This document shows, piece after piece, positions 8,099-15,846 of a DNA stretch of 64,000 nucleotides (within the stretch, counting starts at the first letter, position 1; every line of letters starts with the position of its first letter). Origin of the DNA: Bradyrhizobium erythrophlei (lineage in GTDB: Bacteria > Pseudomonadota > Alphaproteobacteria > Rhizobiales > Xanthobacteraceae). The notes under the pieces are model-generated. The model saw nothing but the letters and a program-made list of their open reading frames with translations. It was not told the DNA's origin and did no database searches. The position numbers and the translations under genes were made by a program. The stretch lies in the NCBI GenBank assembly GCA_900129675.1, contig FSRD01000001.1, forward strand, positions 6,065,501 to 6,129,500, read 5' to 3'.

Positions 8099-9373
8099 AT
8101 GAAGTCCGGCCTTAGCTTTGTGTGTCCAACATCGGTCAGCCCGTGGGGCACCTATCTCTCGCAGGTCGACCGTGTGACTCCTTACCTTGGAGAGCTGGCT
8201 CGCTGGGTGGAAACGCTGAAGCACCCCAAGCGAGCGCTGATCGTCGACGTACCGATTGAGTTGGATGATGGAACGGTTGCTCATTACGAAGGTTACCGTG
8301 TGCAACATAACCTGTCGCGTGGCCCCGGGAAGGGCGGTGTACGCTTTCATCCCGACGTGACGCTGGAAGAGGTGATGGCCCTCTCCGCCTGGATGACAGT
8401 GAAGTGCGCTGCGGTGAATTTACCGTACGGCGGTGCCAAGGGGGGCATCCGCGTTGATCCCAGGAAGCTCTCGCATAAAGAACTGGAGCGCCTCACCCGC
8501 CGGTATACAAGTGAGATCGGGGCGATCATTGGTCCTCAACAGGATATTCCGGCACCTGACGTCAATACCAACGCTAAAATTATGGCCTGGATGATGGACA
8601 CCTATTCCATCAATAGAGGCGCCACCGCGACTGGCGTGGTCACTGGAAAGCCGATCCATCTCGGGGGCTCGCTAGGCCGCGTGAGGGCGACAGGCCGTGG
8701 CGTCTTCGTAACCGGTCGGGAGGCATCGCGTCGCCTCGGGCTAGAACTTGGAGATGCTCGCGTAGCCGTCCAAGGATTTGGAAACGTGGGCTCGGTGGCG
8801 GCGGAGCTGTTCGCTGCGGCTGGCGCGAAGATCGTGGCCGTGCAGGATCATAGCGGTACACTTGTTAACGAGCGAGGTTTTGACGTCGCTCACCTGCAAG
8901 ATTTTTCTGCGAAGTACGGCGGCATCGACGGTTTCAAAGAGGGCGACCGAATTGACGGCGAAGCTTTTTGGGACGTGAGGGCAGATATTCTCATCCCTGC
9001 TGCGCTCGAAGGTCAGCTCACTGCCGATCGTGCGCGTAGGATCACTTCGAAGATCGTACTAGAAGGGGCCAACGGCCCCACCTTGCCCCAGGCCGACGAC
9101 GTTCTAGCGGACCGCGGGGTGTGGGTAATTCCCGACGTAATCTGCAATGCAGGCGGCGTTACGGTGTCCTACTTCGAGTGGGTGCAAGATTTTTCCAGCT
9201 TCTTCTGGTCCGAAGATGAAATTAATCAGCGACTTGATCGCATCATCCTAGGAGCGCTCGATCAAATCTGGGCCAAGGCTGACGAGCACAAGATCCCACT
9301 GCGCACCGCGACATATGCGGTGGCTTGTGAGCGCATCCTCGCGGCACGGCAGGAGAGAGGCCTATATCCGTGA
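8099..9373 (+). CDS. Glu/Leu/Phe/Val dehydrogenase
   Basis: 424 residues. The N-terminal catalytic domain has LPYGGAKGGI, carrying the active-site Lys, and GPGKGGVRFHP for substrate binding. The C-terminal Rossmann domain has VAVQGFGNVGS (GxGxxG). The enzyme reversibly deaminates an amino acid, most often glutamate, to the 2-oxo acid and ammonia. It lies 116 bp after the transporter; a shared transcript is possible. With the aminotransferase it could recycle 2-oxoglutarate. Confidence 0.9.
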   Translation: MKSGLSFVCPTSVSPWGTYLSQVDRVTPYLGELARWVETLKHPKRALIVDVPIELDDGTVAHYEGYRVQHNLSRGPGKGGVRFHPDVTLEEVMALSAWMTVKCAAVNLPYGGAKGGIRVDPRKLSHKELERLTRRYTSEIGAIIGPQQDIPAPDVNTNAKIMAWMMDTYSINRGATATGVVTGKPIHLGGSLGRVRATGRGVFVTGREASRRLGLELGDARVAVQGFGNVGSVAAELFAAAGAKIVAVQDHSGTLVNERGFDVAHLQDFSAKYGGIDGFKEGDRIDGEAFWDVRADILIPAALEGQLTADRARRITSKIVLEGANGPTLPQADDVLADRGVWVIPDVICNAGGVTVSYFEWVQDFSSFFWSEDEINQRLDRIILGALDQIWAKADEHKIPLRTATYAVACERILAARQERGLYP

Positions 9374-9601
9374 TGTCGGTTTTTACGCAGTGACGCTGGC
9401 CAGCTCCGAAGGTTCAGGACACCCGACACGCCCGCCCTTTTGGCCGCAGCGTCGGCTTGTGATCCCAAACTCATGCCTGCGCTGCTGCACGAAAGAGCCC
9501 GTTCTTCAACGCAGGAGCCACCGCTGCCAATAGCGAGAGGAGCTCGGGATTACTTCGCAATTTGAGATGGTTGCATCTCCCCGCAATCAAGATCGATACC
9601 A

Positions 9602-9636
9602 AAAACCCAGTAATCTCAATGGATTGCTGGGTTTTT
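9602..9636 (+). terminator. Intrinsic terminator-like hairpin
   Basis: AACCCAG and AATC pair with GATT and CTGGGTT around a short loop, followed by TTTTTGTTTTT. It lies 230 bp beyond the dehydrogenase gene and could end that operon's transcript. Confidence 0.6.
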
Positions 9637-9932
9637 GTTTTTATGGTCGAACCGTCGCCCCAACAAAATCAATGACTTGGTTTCGTAGGTTCAAATCACC
9701 TGCAACCAATTGCGGAATGCATAAGCGCAGCGGGCGAACGGCGATGATGGCGTATTCCTTCGTGTCAGCGAGGAGGGCTTTGAGAAGTGCTTGGCCTTAC
9801 GCATCGTTGACGCGCAATGCGATCATCCTCGTTGTCGAGCAGCGGAGCGCACGCATCTCTGTGGAAATGGCGGCTGATAGCGCCGGCACAAGCGAATCCG
9901 GCTACGGCTCCTGGTAGGTCTGACCCACCCGG
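9637..9932. other. Region without a supported gene; weak tRNA-like patch
   Basis: An open frame covers 9567-9917 but has no family resemblance and crosses the terminator. Around 9683-9711 the text TAGGTTCAAATC followed by CCTGCAACCA resembles a tRNA T-arm and CCA end, but the T-stem does not pair properly and no 5' half exists. It may be an old attachment-site scar. Confidence 0.3.
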
Positions 9933-10592
9933 TCAGCTCATGATTAGCAGCATGAACGCCATGGTCACGCCCATGGCGATACGGCACGCTACCGTCGGCG
10001 CGGTGTCGCCAGCTGGGGCGGCGCCGGCTGATGGCGCGACCCCGAGGTTGTAGCGTCGGCCGGACAGTTGGCCGAGGACGTCCCAGACGCTGTAGCAGAC
10101 AAGCACAAACGCGAACGCCAGCGCGAGAGCCGGATACTTGAGCGACCCTGCCATGCCGCTACCCATCCCCGTCATGTCCATGCCGTCTGACGTCGTGAGG
10201 GCGGCGAACATGTACACCATCGCCGCGCAGTGAAACAGATGCGCAGCGCGATGCCCGCTCACCAGGGACCGAAGGCCGTTCACCCTGGTGTCGCCCACTA
10301 AGCGCCAGGCGAACCAGGCCGTAAGCAGGCCGAGAATCGCCTCCCAGGTATGGGGCGGCAGCGTCTTGACGCTGGGCGCCAGCATTCCTGCCATCGCGAT
10401 ACACATCAGCAGGTGCGCGATTTCGGTATCGGCTCCGCCCGAACCACGCGGCGACGAGCGGGACCCGGTTGGCTCAGCCGCCGAAAGCCGGTTGGCTGGC
10501 AACCGGGCGGTAGCGAGGCGGGCCCCGCTCACTGCCGCGAGGACCAGCATGAGGGCGGCAAGAATGTCGAGTAGCCAGGCAGGAGACATCAT
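9933..10592 (-). CDS. DUF5134-like integral membrane protein
   Basis: 219 residues, mostly hydrophobic with about six membrane segments. It begins MMSPAWLLDILAALM and contains HLLMCIAMAGML, a His-rich HLFHCAAMVYMFA segment and the C-terminal MAFMLLIM, the pattern of DUF5134 proteins. That family is best known from actinobacteria, so horizontal transfer is possible. The frame is open upstream to 11015, but GGAAGGGA precedes the Met pair at 10592. The function is unknown. Confidence 0.6.
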   Translation of the reverse strand: MMSPAWLLDILAALMLVLAAVSGARLATARLPANRLSAAEPTGSRSSPRGSGGADTEIAHLLMCIAMAGMLAPSVKTLPPHTWEAILGLLTAWFAWRLVGDTRVNGLRSLVSGHRAAHLFHCAAMVYMFAALTTSDGMDMTGMGSGMAGSLKYPALALAFAFVLVCYSVWDVLGQLSGRRYNLGVAPSAGAAPAGDTAPTVACRIAMGVTMAFMLLIMS

Positions 10593-10784
10593 GCGAGGGT
10601 CCCTTCCGGCATAGTTCCTTTGGGTGCGAGCCAGCGCCCGTGGTGCCCAGTAGGCGAGCGCCAGCAGCGCGAGCAGCGGCCTGGAGTCGGGGTCGGTCGC
10701 CCCACCGGGCAAGGTCATCCCGAAGGATTCCTCGACGACCCAGATCACCGCCGACACCACGGGCGCCAGGATGCGTTCGCCTTG
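10593..10784 (-). pseudogene. C-terminal fragment of another membrane protein
   Basis: In the same frame as the DUF5134-like gene, about 60 upstream residues include two hydrophobic stretches around WVVEESFGMTLPGG and PLLALLALAYW. This looks like the end of a separate small membrane protein whose stop codon has been lost. The match to a family is only impressionistic. Confidence 0.3.
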
Positions 10785-11011
10785 CTGGAGTGCATGTCGG
10801 GGCCGTCTGTGAGTTGTGATGGGTTTGGGTCGTTGCCGACTGTCGTGTCGTGTTTGACGTTCGTGTCCCATGGGGCGTGACCTGATGGCGGTGGAGGGCG
10901 GGGAACCGAAGTGTTGCTGCTGGATCTTGGCGCGGGCATAAGTTTCAACACACGTGCGGCGCGGATGGCGGCGCCGCACGTGCCGCCGTTGCGCACTGCA
11001 GGTGCGGACAG

Positions 11012-11780
11012 TCATGCCGGGTTCCGAGTGCGAGCGCCCCCGTTGCAGGGCCGCCTGAACGGAAACGAGCGAGAGTTCGAGGACTTCCTAGCCTGCAGAT
11101 TAGGGTAGGCAGCGCTGTCTCCGCGTCCCTCGCGCGTCAAATCGAGAACGCCGTAGATTGCCCAGACCGGGTCGAGGGAGCTGGTGTCGCCGCGCTTGAA
11201 CGTCATCTCGCTCGCCCAGTGGTGGTGGATCTCGGCCTCGTCGTGTGAGAACACGTTCAGGACCGGGAGCTGCCCGCCGTCCGGTGCTTCCGCATGGTAG
11301 TCGCGGTTGAAGGTGTTGTTCCGCGAGGACAGCAGCCGCAGGTTGCGCCAGCCGCGTTCTTGTGCGTAGGTGCCGAGCCGATCGGGGCTTGTCTTCGCGA
11401 TCACGACGAGGTTGGTCCGCTCGGCGAGGTGAAAAGCAGCGCCCTCGAGCCCGTCGACGACCGATGTGCATGACGGGCAGGGCTGCTCGACAAGCGGCAG
11501 CTCGGCTGTCTTGCCCCCTGGGGCACCCGCTCGTGGGTCTTCCGACCAGCGCGGGAACATCATGTTCGAAGACGTAGTCCTCCCTGATGAGGCCGCCCGC
11601 TGGGAGTGCCCGGCGCCGGGCGGCGACCTGCTCGTTCAGCCGCCGGAGCTCTGCCTCCGCCTCCAACAGCTCGTTGCGTGCGCGCCGGTATTCGTTCGAC
11701 TCGCCGGGGAAGTGGACATTCGGGTCGAGGAGTACTTCCCGCCACCTGTTCATGTCACGTGGTTTGCCCTTGAGAGCCAT
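11012..11780 (-). pseudogene. DUF899 thioredoxin-like protein, frameshifted
   Basis: The N-terminal part in one frame (from about 11780, MNRWREVLL then a charged coiled helix, IREDYVFE) and the C-terminal part in another (11563 downward: CPSCTSVVDGLEGAA, ERGWRNLRLLSS, TFNRDY) together make a DUF899 protein. These are thioredoxin-fold proteins with a CPxC-type motif of unknown role. The frame change near 11545 and apparent loss of the segment around the VYHF motif show a broken gene. The end also reads through beyond the normal stop. Confidence 0.75.
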
Positions 11781-11874
11781 TGTTTCCATCCTTTCCTATG
11801 CTCCGAACTCTCTCCCTTGTGGAGTGGGAAATTCGGAGCGCCGTTTCATGTACTGCGGCTTTGGGGCAACCCGC

Positions 11875-11953
11875 TCAGCCGTCGAACATCGCGAAGAGGG
11901 TGTTGAGGCCTTCCGCCAACAGCGGGTGCGTGAAGATCGCATCCGCCATGTCG
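11875..11953 (-). pseudogene. C-terminal tail of a disulfide oxidoreductase-like protein
   Basis: Twenty-odd residues reading MADAIFTHPLLAEGLNTLF then a stop resemble the end of the dimerisation domain of mercuric reductase/dihydrolipoamide dehydrogenase-type flavoproteins. It is fused out of frame to the tautomerase start just upstream. The fragment is very short, so the family call is tentative. Confidence 0.4.
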
Positions 11954-12049
11954 GTAGCCAACGAGCGCCTCTTGGATCGCGTTCGACACTTTGTCGAGCC
12001 GGGCCTCGCTATATTGGCCTTCGAGCACATGGATCTTGGCGACAGGCAT
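11954..12049 (-). pseudogene. Tautomerase family N-terminal fragment
   Basis: Starts MPVAKIHVLEGQYSEARLD with the N-terminal Pro that is the catalytic base after Met removal in 4-oxalocrotonate tautomerase-like enzymes, then KVSNAIQEALV. Homology ends after ~30 residues and the frame continues into unrelated sequence, so the gene was cut by a deletion. Confidence 0.65.
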
Positions 12050-12075
12050 TGGCAGTCCTCAGTGTTCGGAGTTTG

Positions 12076-12511
12076 TCAGGCCAAGGGCCTGAGCCTTTCC
12101 CGCATCGCGTCGGGTAGCGACGAGAACCATGCGTTCTCCTACCCGGGAGGCAGCAGGACGCGGCCGTACTCGGCCACATTTGCTGCGGGAATGTCACACA
12201 GATAGACCCAGACCGCTTCCTCGGCGGCGCCACTGGCCCTGCCGATGCCCTGCATTATCCGTCGGAGCATCTGGCTCTTCTGTTCGTTGGTCCGTCCGCC
12301 TCGAATATCGCCTCGAACCCATATCTGATCCGCAGGCGCCGGTTGGCCGGCCACGTAGTGACTGTCTGGCGCAAGGTCGTAGAAGATTACCTGGACCAGA
12401 TAGCGTGGTGCCGGTCTCCTCATGGTGGATCGCGGTGATACTGCGGACGATTTCAGCCTTTTGGGCCGGCGTCAGCCGTCCTGCAGCAGCACTGCAAACG
12501 TAGGTCGGCAT
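12076..12511 (-). pseudogene. Tautomerase family protein, broken by frameshift and stop
   Basis: Begins MPTYVCSAAAGRLTPAQKAEIV (catalytic Pro after Met) in one frame. Near 12415 it moves to another frame with YLVQVIFYDL, GQPAPADQIWVRGDIR and VYLCDIP. An in-frame TAG at 12139 is followed by the expected tail (NAWFSSLPDAMRERLRPLA) ending at 12076. This is the cis-CaaD/malonate-semialdehyde-decarboxylase-like branch of the superfamily. Two lesions make it a pseudogene. Aromatic meta-cleavage and haloacrylate pathways use such enzymes. Confidence 0.72.
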
Positions 12512-12565
12512 CCGATTCTCCTTCCAGTTTAACGCGACGCGTGCAGCAGAACCTTCGCCGGCGAT

Positions 12566-13222
12566 TTATTTCGCTGGCTCTTCCTTGATCCTGTCGCCGC
12601 CCTTTGCAACCGGAATGACCCAGATTGGCGTCGCTACGTCTGCGGAACTGAGGCGCGTTGTATAGGGCTGGTTATTGGAGAGATCCTGATTGATGCCCCG
12701 GAGCGCGTCCTTGGCCGAATCCGGAAGCACGAGCATGACATGCGGGCCGATATAGAACCATTCTTTGACCTGGCTGGGGTCTTTTGCCGGAGTTGCGCCC
12801 TGTCCCTGCCGCGCCTCGCCCATCAACATGTATGACAGTCCAACGCGATCGATGTCCGGCTTCTTCCCGGCCAGAGTCGCCATGACCCACTTCATCATGG
12901 TCTCGTCCACGCACATCGGGTCGTGCTGAGGCCTTCCGGGAACGTCGGGCATGCATGTCCAACCATTGGTGCCCTGCCGAAGTACCTTGCCATGAGACAT
13001 TCCATCCTTCGGATTCGCGGGCCAATCAATCACGGCGGCATGCTCCGTGATGCTGGCGGGGCCCGCGCTTAGCGCGTTCGCAATTTTCCATTCGTCAGAG
13101 TGCGCTGACGTCGTGAATGTCCCGGCAGGCAACGGGGCCGTCGCCGAGGAAAGGTCTTCTGCCAAAGCTATCGAGGAGATCGCGGCGAAGCCAATCGCGG
13201 CATAAAGGGCACTCTTGACCAT
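12566..13222 (-). CDS. Secreted hypothetical protein
   Basis: 218 residues with a clear Sec signal peptide (MVKSALYAAIGFAAISSIALAE) and a soluble mature domain containing CMPDVPGRPQHDPMCVDE with two Cys that could pair. No function is recognised. The frame is open upstream to 13306, but the Met at 13222 has AAGAAGG upstream and directly starts the signal peptide. A copy of a GlxA-regulator 5' end lies divergently upstream. Confidence 0.75.
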   Translation of the reverse strand: MVKSALYAAIGFAAISSIALAEDLSSATAPLPAGTFTTSAHSDEWKIANALSAGPASITEHAAVIDWPANPKDGMSHGKVLRQGTNGWTCMPDVPGRPQHDPMCVDETMMKWVMATLAGKKPDIDRVGLSYMLMGEARQGQGATPAKDPSQVKEWFYIGPHVMLVLPDSAKDALRGINQDLSNNQPYTTRLSSADVATPIWVIPVAKGGDRIKEEPAK

Positions 13223-13339
13223 GAGAACCTTCTTGTTCCTCCGTGCCTGTGAGCGCGTCCCTCCTAAGTCTTTTGTTTCAACAGCGTCCTGACTGATTGC
13301 GCACATCGATCAATCTCCTACTGCCAATCTTCGAGCCCT

Positions 13340-13500
13340 ATGTAGGCCTAGCAGCCGGCGACTGAAACGACATATGAGCGTCAATTTCGGACATGCGGAG
13401 GCAACATGCGTAAGGTCGGCTTCATCATCTCCCCCGGCTATCTGCCGATGGGCTTCGCCGTTGCCACCCCGTTCGAGATCGCCAATCGGCAAGCAGCCGA
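13340..13500 (+). repeat. Repeat copy A: divergent promoter plus GlxA start
   Basis: The ~150-bp segment (CTGCCAATCTTCGA... CATATGAGCGTCAATTTCGGA ... GGGCTTCGCCGTT) recurs at about 15400-15556 with small indels. Each copy sits immediately upstream of a minus-strand exported protein gene. Confidence 0.7.
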
Positions 13501-13561
13501 ACCCGTCTACGACATCCGAATGTTGCCGCTATTGCCGCCGGTCAGAGGTATTGTGGCGTGA
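13406..13561 (+). pseudogene. GlxA-type AraC regulator, N-terminal fragment
   Basis: 51 residues: MRKVGFIISPGYLPMGFA, then FEIANRQAAEPVYDIRML. This is the start of the DJ-1/PfpI-like domain of GlxA-family AraC regulators. It ends at 13561 after an abrupt loss of homology; the rest of the domain and the AraC DNA-binding domain are missing. It probably once regulated a neighbouring catabolic gene. Confidence 0.7.
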
Positions 13562-13679
13562 GATCCCGGATCACGCCTGACAAGTCACGCAGTGTTTCTT
13601 CGCTATCGAGAAGGCCGGGCCAATCGGACAAGCCTCATGTGAGCTTCCTTTCTAAAATAGAGCTGAGTGCTATGACTGT

Positions 13680-14468
13680 TTATGCTGCGGCGAACCGAGC
13701 GGAGACCGTTCCTAAGCCCGTGATGGTGGCCCCGAACGCGTCACCGGGGTTCACGGTGACCATGGGACCAAGGGCGCCCGACAGGACGATGTCTCCAGCG
13801 CGCAGCGGCCTCTTGCGTCGTGCCAGTTCGCCAGCGAGCCACGCCATCGCGTTGAGCGGGTTACCGAGGCAAGCGGCCCCCGATCCTTTGGAGACCACCT
13901 CGTCCCGCCTGGTCATCTGCATCTGCAAGGCACGGAGATCGAGCCCGTCCAGCCTCCGGACAGGACCGCCCAGGACGAAAAGTCCCGATGAGGCGTTGTC
14001 CGCGACGGTATCGACGATGCCGATGTCCCAATTCGTGATGCGGCTGCCTACGATCTCGAGGGCAGGCATGGCGTAGCCGACCGCCAGTATCACGTCCGCG
14101 ATGGTGGGCGCCTCGGCGTCGATGTCGCGGTCGAGGAGGAAGGCGACCTCCGCTTCGATCTTCGGCTGCAGCACCCGCACGACCGCGACCGGCTCGTCTT
14201 CCCCGACCAGCATGTCGGCAAAGAGCACACCGAAGTCCGGTCGGTCGACCCCGAGCTGCTGCTGCACAGCCAATGAGGTCAAGCCGATCTTGCTGCCGAC
14301 GAGCCGGCGCCCCTCCGCCTGCCAGTGCGCGGTGTTCTCCTGCTGGATGGCGTACGCCGCATCAATGTCGAGTTCCGCCAATTGCGATCGGATCGGAGCG
14401 ATCGGCGTGCCTGCGTAGGCGTCGCGGATCCGGGCTGCCAGTTCGCTGTGTTTGGTTTGCTTGCCCAT
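13680..14468 (-). CDS. 2-keto-4-pentenoate hydratase family protein
   Basis: 262 residues of the MhpD/2-oxopent-4-enoate hydratase group, related to FAH. Key motifs are VGSKIGLTS, the metal-binding pattern PKIEAEVAFLLDRD, and GNPLNAMAWLAGELARR with SGALGPM near the C-terminus. In meta-cleavage pathways it hydrates 2-oxo-4-enoates to 4-hydroxy-2-oxoacids. Met at 14468 is chosen because homology begins there and the residues upstream belong to a different broken gene. Nearby tautomerase remnants fit an old aromatic degradation cluster. The gene itself looks intact. Confidence 0.85.
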   Translation of the reverse strand: MGKQTKHSELAARIRDAYAGTPIAPIRSQLAELDIDAAYAIQQENTAHWQAEGRRLVGSKIGLTSLAVQQQLGVDRPDFGVLFADMLVGEDEPVAVVRVLQPKIEAEVAFLLDRDIDAEAPTIADVILAVGYAMPALEIVGSRITNWDIGIVDTVADNASSGLFVLGGPVRRLDGLDLRALQMQMTRRDEVVSKGSGAACLGNPLNAMAWLAGELARRKRPLRAGDIVLSGALGPMVTVNPGDAFGATITGLGTVSARFAAA

Positions 14469-14848
14469 TTGAAGTCCTATTGCCCCGCAGGAAGTCGATG
14501 TGGATCCGATTGAAGTTTTCCGCGTCGCGACCCAACCACCATTGCCGTTCAAATCGGTCATCGCGGCCACAGCGTCACCGACGGCCACTCCGCGCACCTC
14601 ATGGGCCCACGGCGCCGACGACGCCGGAAAGGTCGAGGCTAAGAACGACGGGGCGTTCGCCCCATGAGATTGAGGTCGGCCAATTTATATTCGCGTGGAT
14701 TGAGCGACGAGGCAGCTACGCGGATCAACACCTCGTCAGCCGCCGGCTGCGGGACGCGAACACGCAATGTCTCGAGCGGTAACCCGGCCCGCTCTCTCGT
14801 GTAGCCGACACCCAGAAACGTCTGCGGGATAGTCTGTGTCTGCTTCAA
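14469..14848 (-). pseudogene. MDR-family dehydrogenase/quinone reductase fragment
   Basis: From Met 14848 the sequence LRVRVPQPAADEVLIRV and ASSLNPREYKLADLNLMG is the GroES-like N-terminus of a medium-chain dehydrogenase. A second frame (about 14597-14500) continues with VGDAVAAMTDLNGNGGWV. The frames do not join and the nucleotide-binding domain is absent, so it is a truncated and frameshifted remnant. Confidence 0.6.
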
Positions 14849-14985
14849 GTTTCACTTCCTTCACATTTGGCGAAGCCGCTTTCATCGGAGGCGAGGAGGC
14901 GACGACTTTCGCGATGTCTCGTCGCGCTCGATAGACGCATTGAGTCAATCTGAGCTCGGCCGCTGTCGACGCCCGCGGCGCCGCG

Positions 14986-15387
14986 TCACGCCGGCGAAGC
15001 GAGCGGCTTGCCTTTTTCGACGACGTAGACGGCGACGGCCCGCAGGCCCTTGTCGCCGGTCTTCTGCCAGTGCGGTACGCGGCTCGGCATTTCGAACGTC
15101 TGGCCGGCGTTGAGCGTCCGGGTCGGCTGACCATCAATCGTCAATTCCGCTTCGCCCTCGACGACATAACCGGCTTCGACGCCAGGATGCGTGTGTCTTG
15201 CGACAACAGCGTTAGGCTCGATTTCAACCGAGACGACCAAAGTTTCGTAACCCGGCGCCGGCCCGTCCGTGCGTTGCAGGATGGTGCGTTTGATCGGCGT
15301 CGCCGCCGATTGTGCCTCAGCCGCCGTAGCGGCGAAGCCGGCGACCGCGCAGAGCGCGCAAGTTGTGAAGCCCCGACGAGTCAACAT
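14986..15387 (-). CDS. Exported small cupin protein
   Basis: 133 residues. The N-terminus MLTRRGFTTCALCAVAG... AEA is a twin-arginine-like signal (RR followed by a hydrophobic stretch). The mature part is a single cupin barrel with HTHPGVEAGYVVEGE (metal ligands H, H and E) and a second His in SRVPHW. Such small cupins act in the periplasm; the substrate is unknown. Upstream residues to 15459 lack signal-peptide character, so Met 15387 is preferred. Confidence 0.8.
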   Translation of the reverse strand: MLTRRGFTTCALCAVAGFAATAAEAQSAATPIKRTILQRTDGPAPGYETLVVSVEIEPNAVVARHTHPGVEAGYVVEGEAELTIDGQPTRTLNAGQTFEMPSRVPHWQKTGDKGLRAVAVYVVEKGKPLASPA

Positions 15388-15399
15388 GGTGGACAATTC

Positions 15400-15556
15400 C
15401 TGCTGCCAATCTTCGACGAGCCCTAAACTAGGCCCGGCAGCCCGCGACCGAAATGTCATATGAGCGTCAATTTCGGACTCCCCCGGCTATCAGCCGATGG
15501 GCTTCGCCGTTACCATCCCGTTCGAGATCGCCAATAGGCAAGCAGCCGAACCGGCG
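15400..15556 (+). repeat. Repeat copy B: divergent promoter plus GlxA start
   Basis: Second copy of the segment at 13340-13500. Here a deletion joins the CATATGAGCGTCAATTTCGGA leader directly to CCCCCGGCTATCAGCCGATGG, removing the start of the GlxA frame, and a stop follows after CAGCCGAACCGG. It precedes the cupin gene in the same divergent arrangement. Confidence 0.7.
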
Positions 15557-15748
15557 TGATGGGCTCCAGCTCGTCCGCGCCAAGGTGGAACAGGTTGTTC
15601 TCATCATGCTCCGTGATCTCCACATTCGGGCGCCACAACTGCGTCTGCATCACGTCCGCGTAGAGACGGCAAGGCGCGACGCGAGTTCTCGCTCCGTCTC
15701 TGGTGGATAGGTTTTGGCGAGATCGAGGTGCAAGAGAGCATCATCGTC
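15548..15748 (-). pseudogene. Third tautomerase-like remnant
   Basis: One minus-strand frame reads LLHLDLAKTYPPETERELASRLA and a second continues YADVMQTQLWRPNVEITEHD then FHLGADELEP. This layout resembles tautomerase-family proteins of the MPLLHLDL type. A base appears missing after the ATG, a frameshift splits the middle, and the 3' end runs into the GlxA repeat. The family call rests on pattern only. Confidence 0.4.
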
Positions 15749-15846
15749 AGCTCCTCTAGGATTATCGATTGATCGCGGACCACAGTCCCTATCGCAAACT
15801 CAATCTGACTAGCAGTTGATCGAGAATCGGGCGATGCTGTTGCCGG

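Noticed and set aside
9637..9712. Complete tRNA gene near 9690
   Set aside because: Only a degenerate T-arm-like text is present; the stem does not pair and there is no 5' half or anticodon arm.
11100..11789. A 229-residue novel protein
   Set aside because: Only its N-terminal part is real DUF899; the rest is out-of-frame reading of the DUF899 C-terminus.
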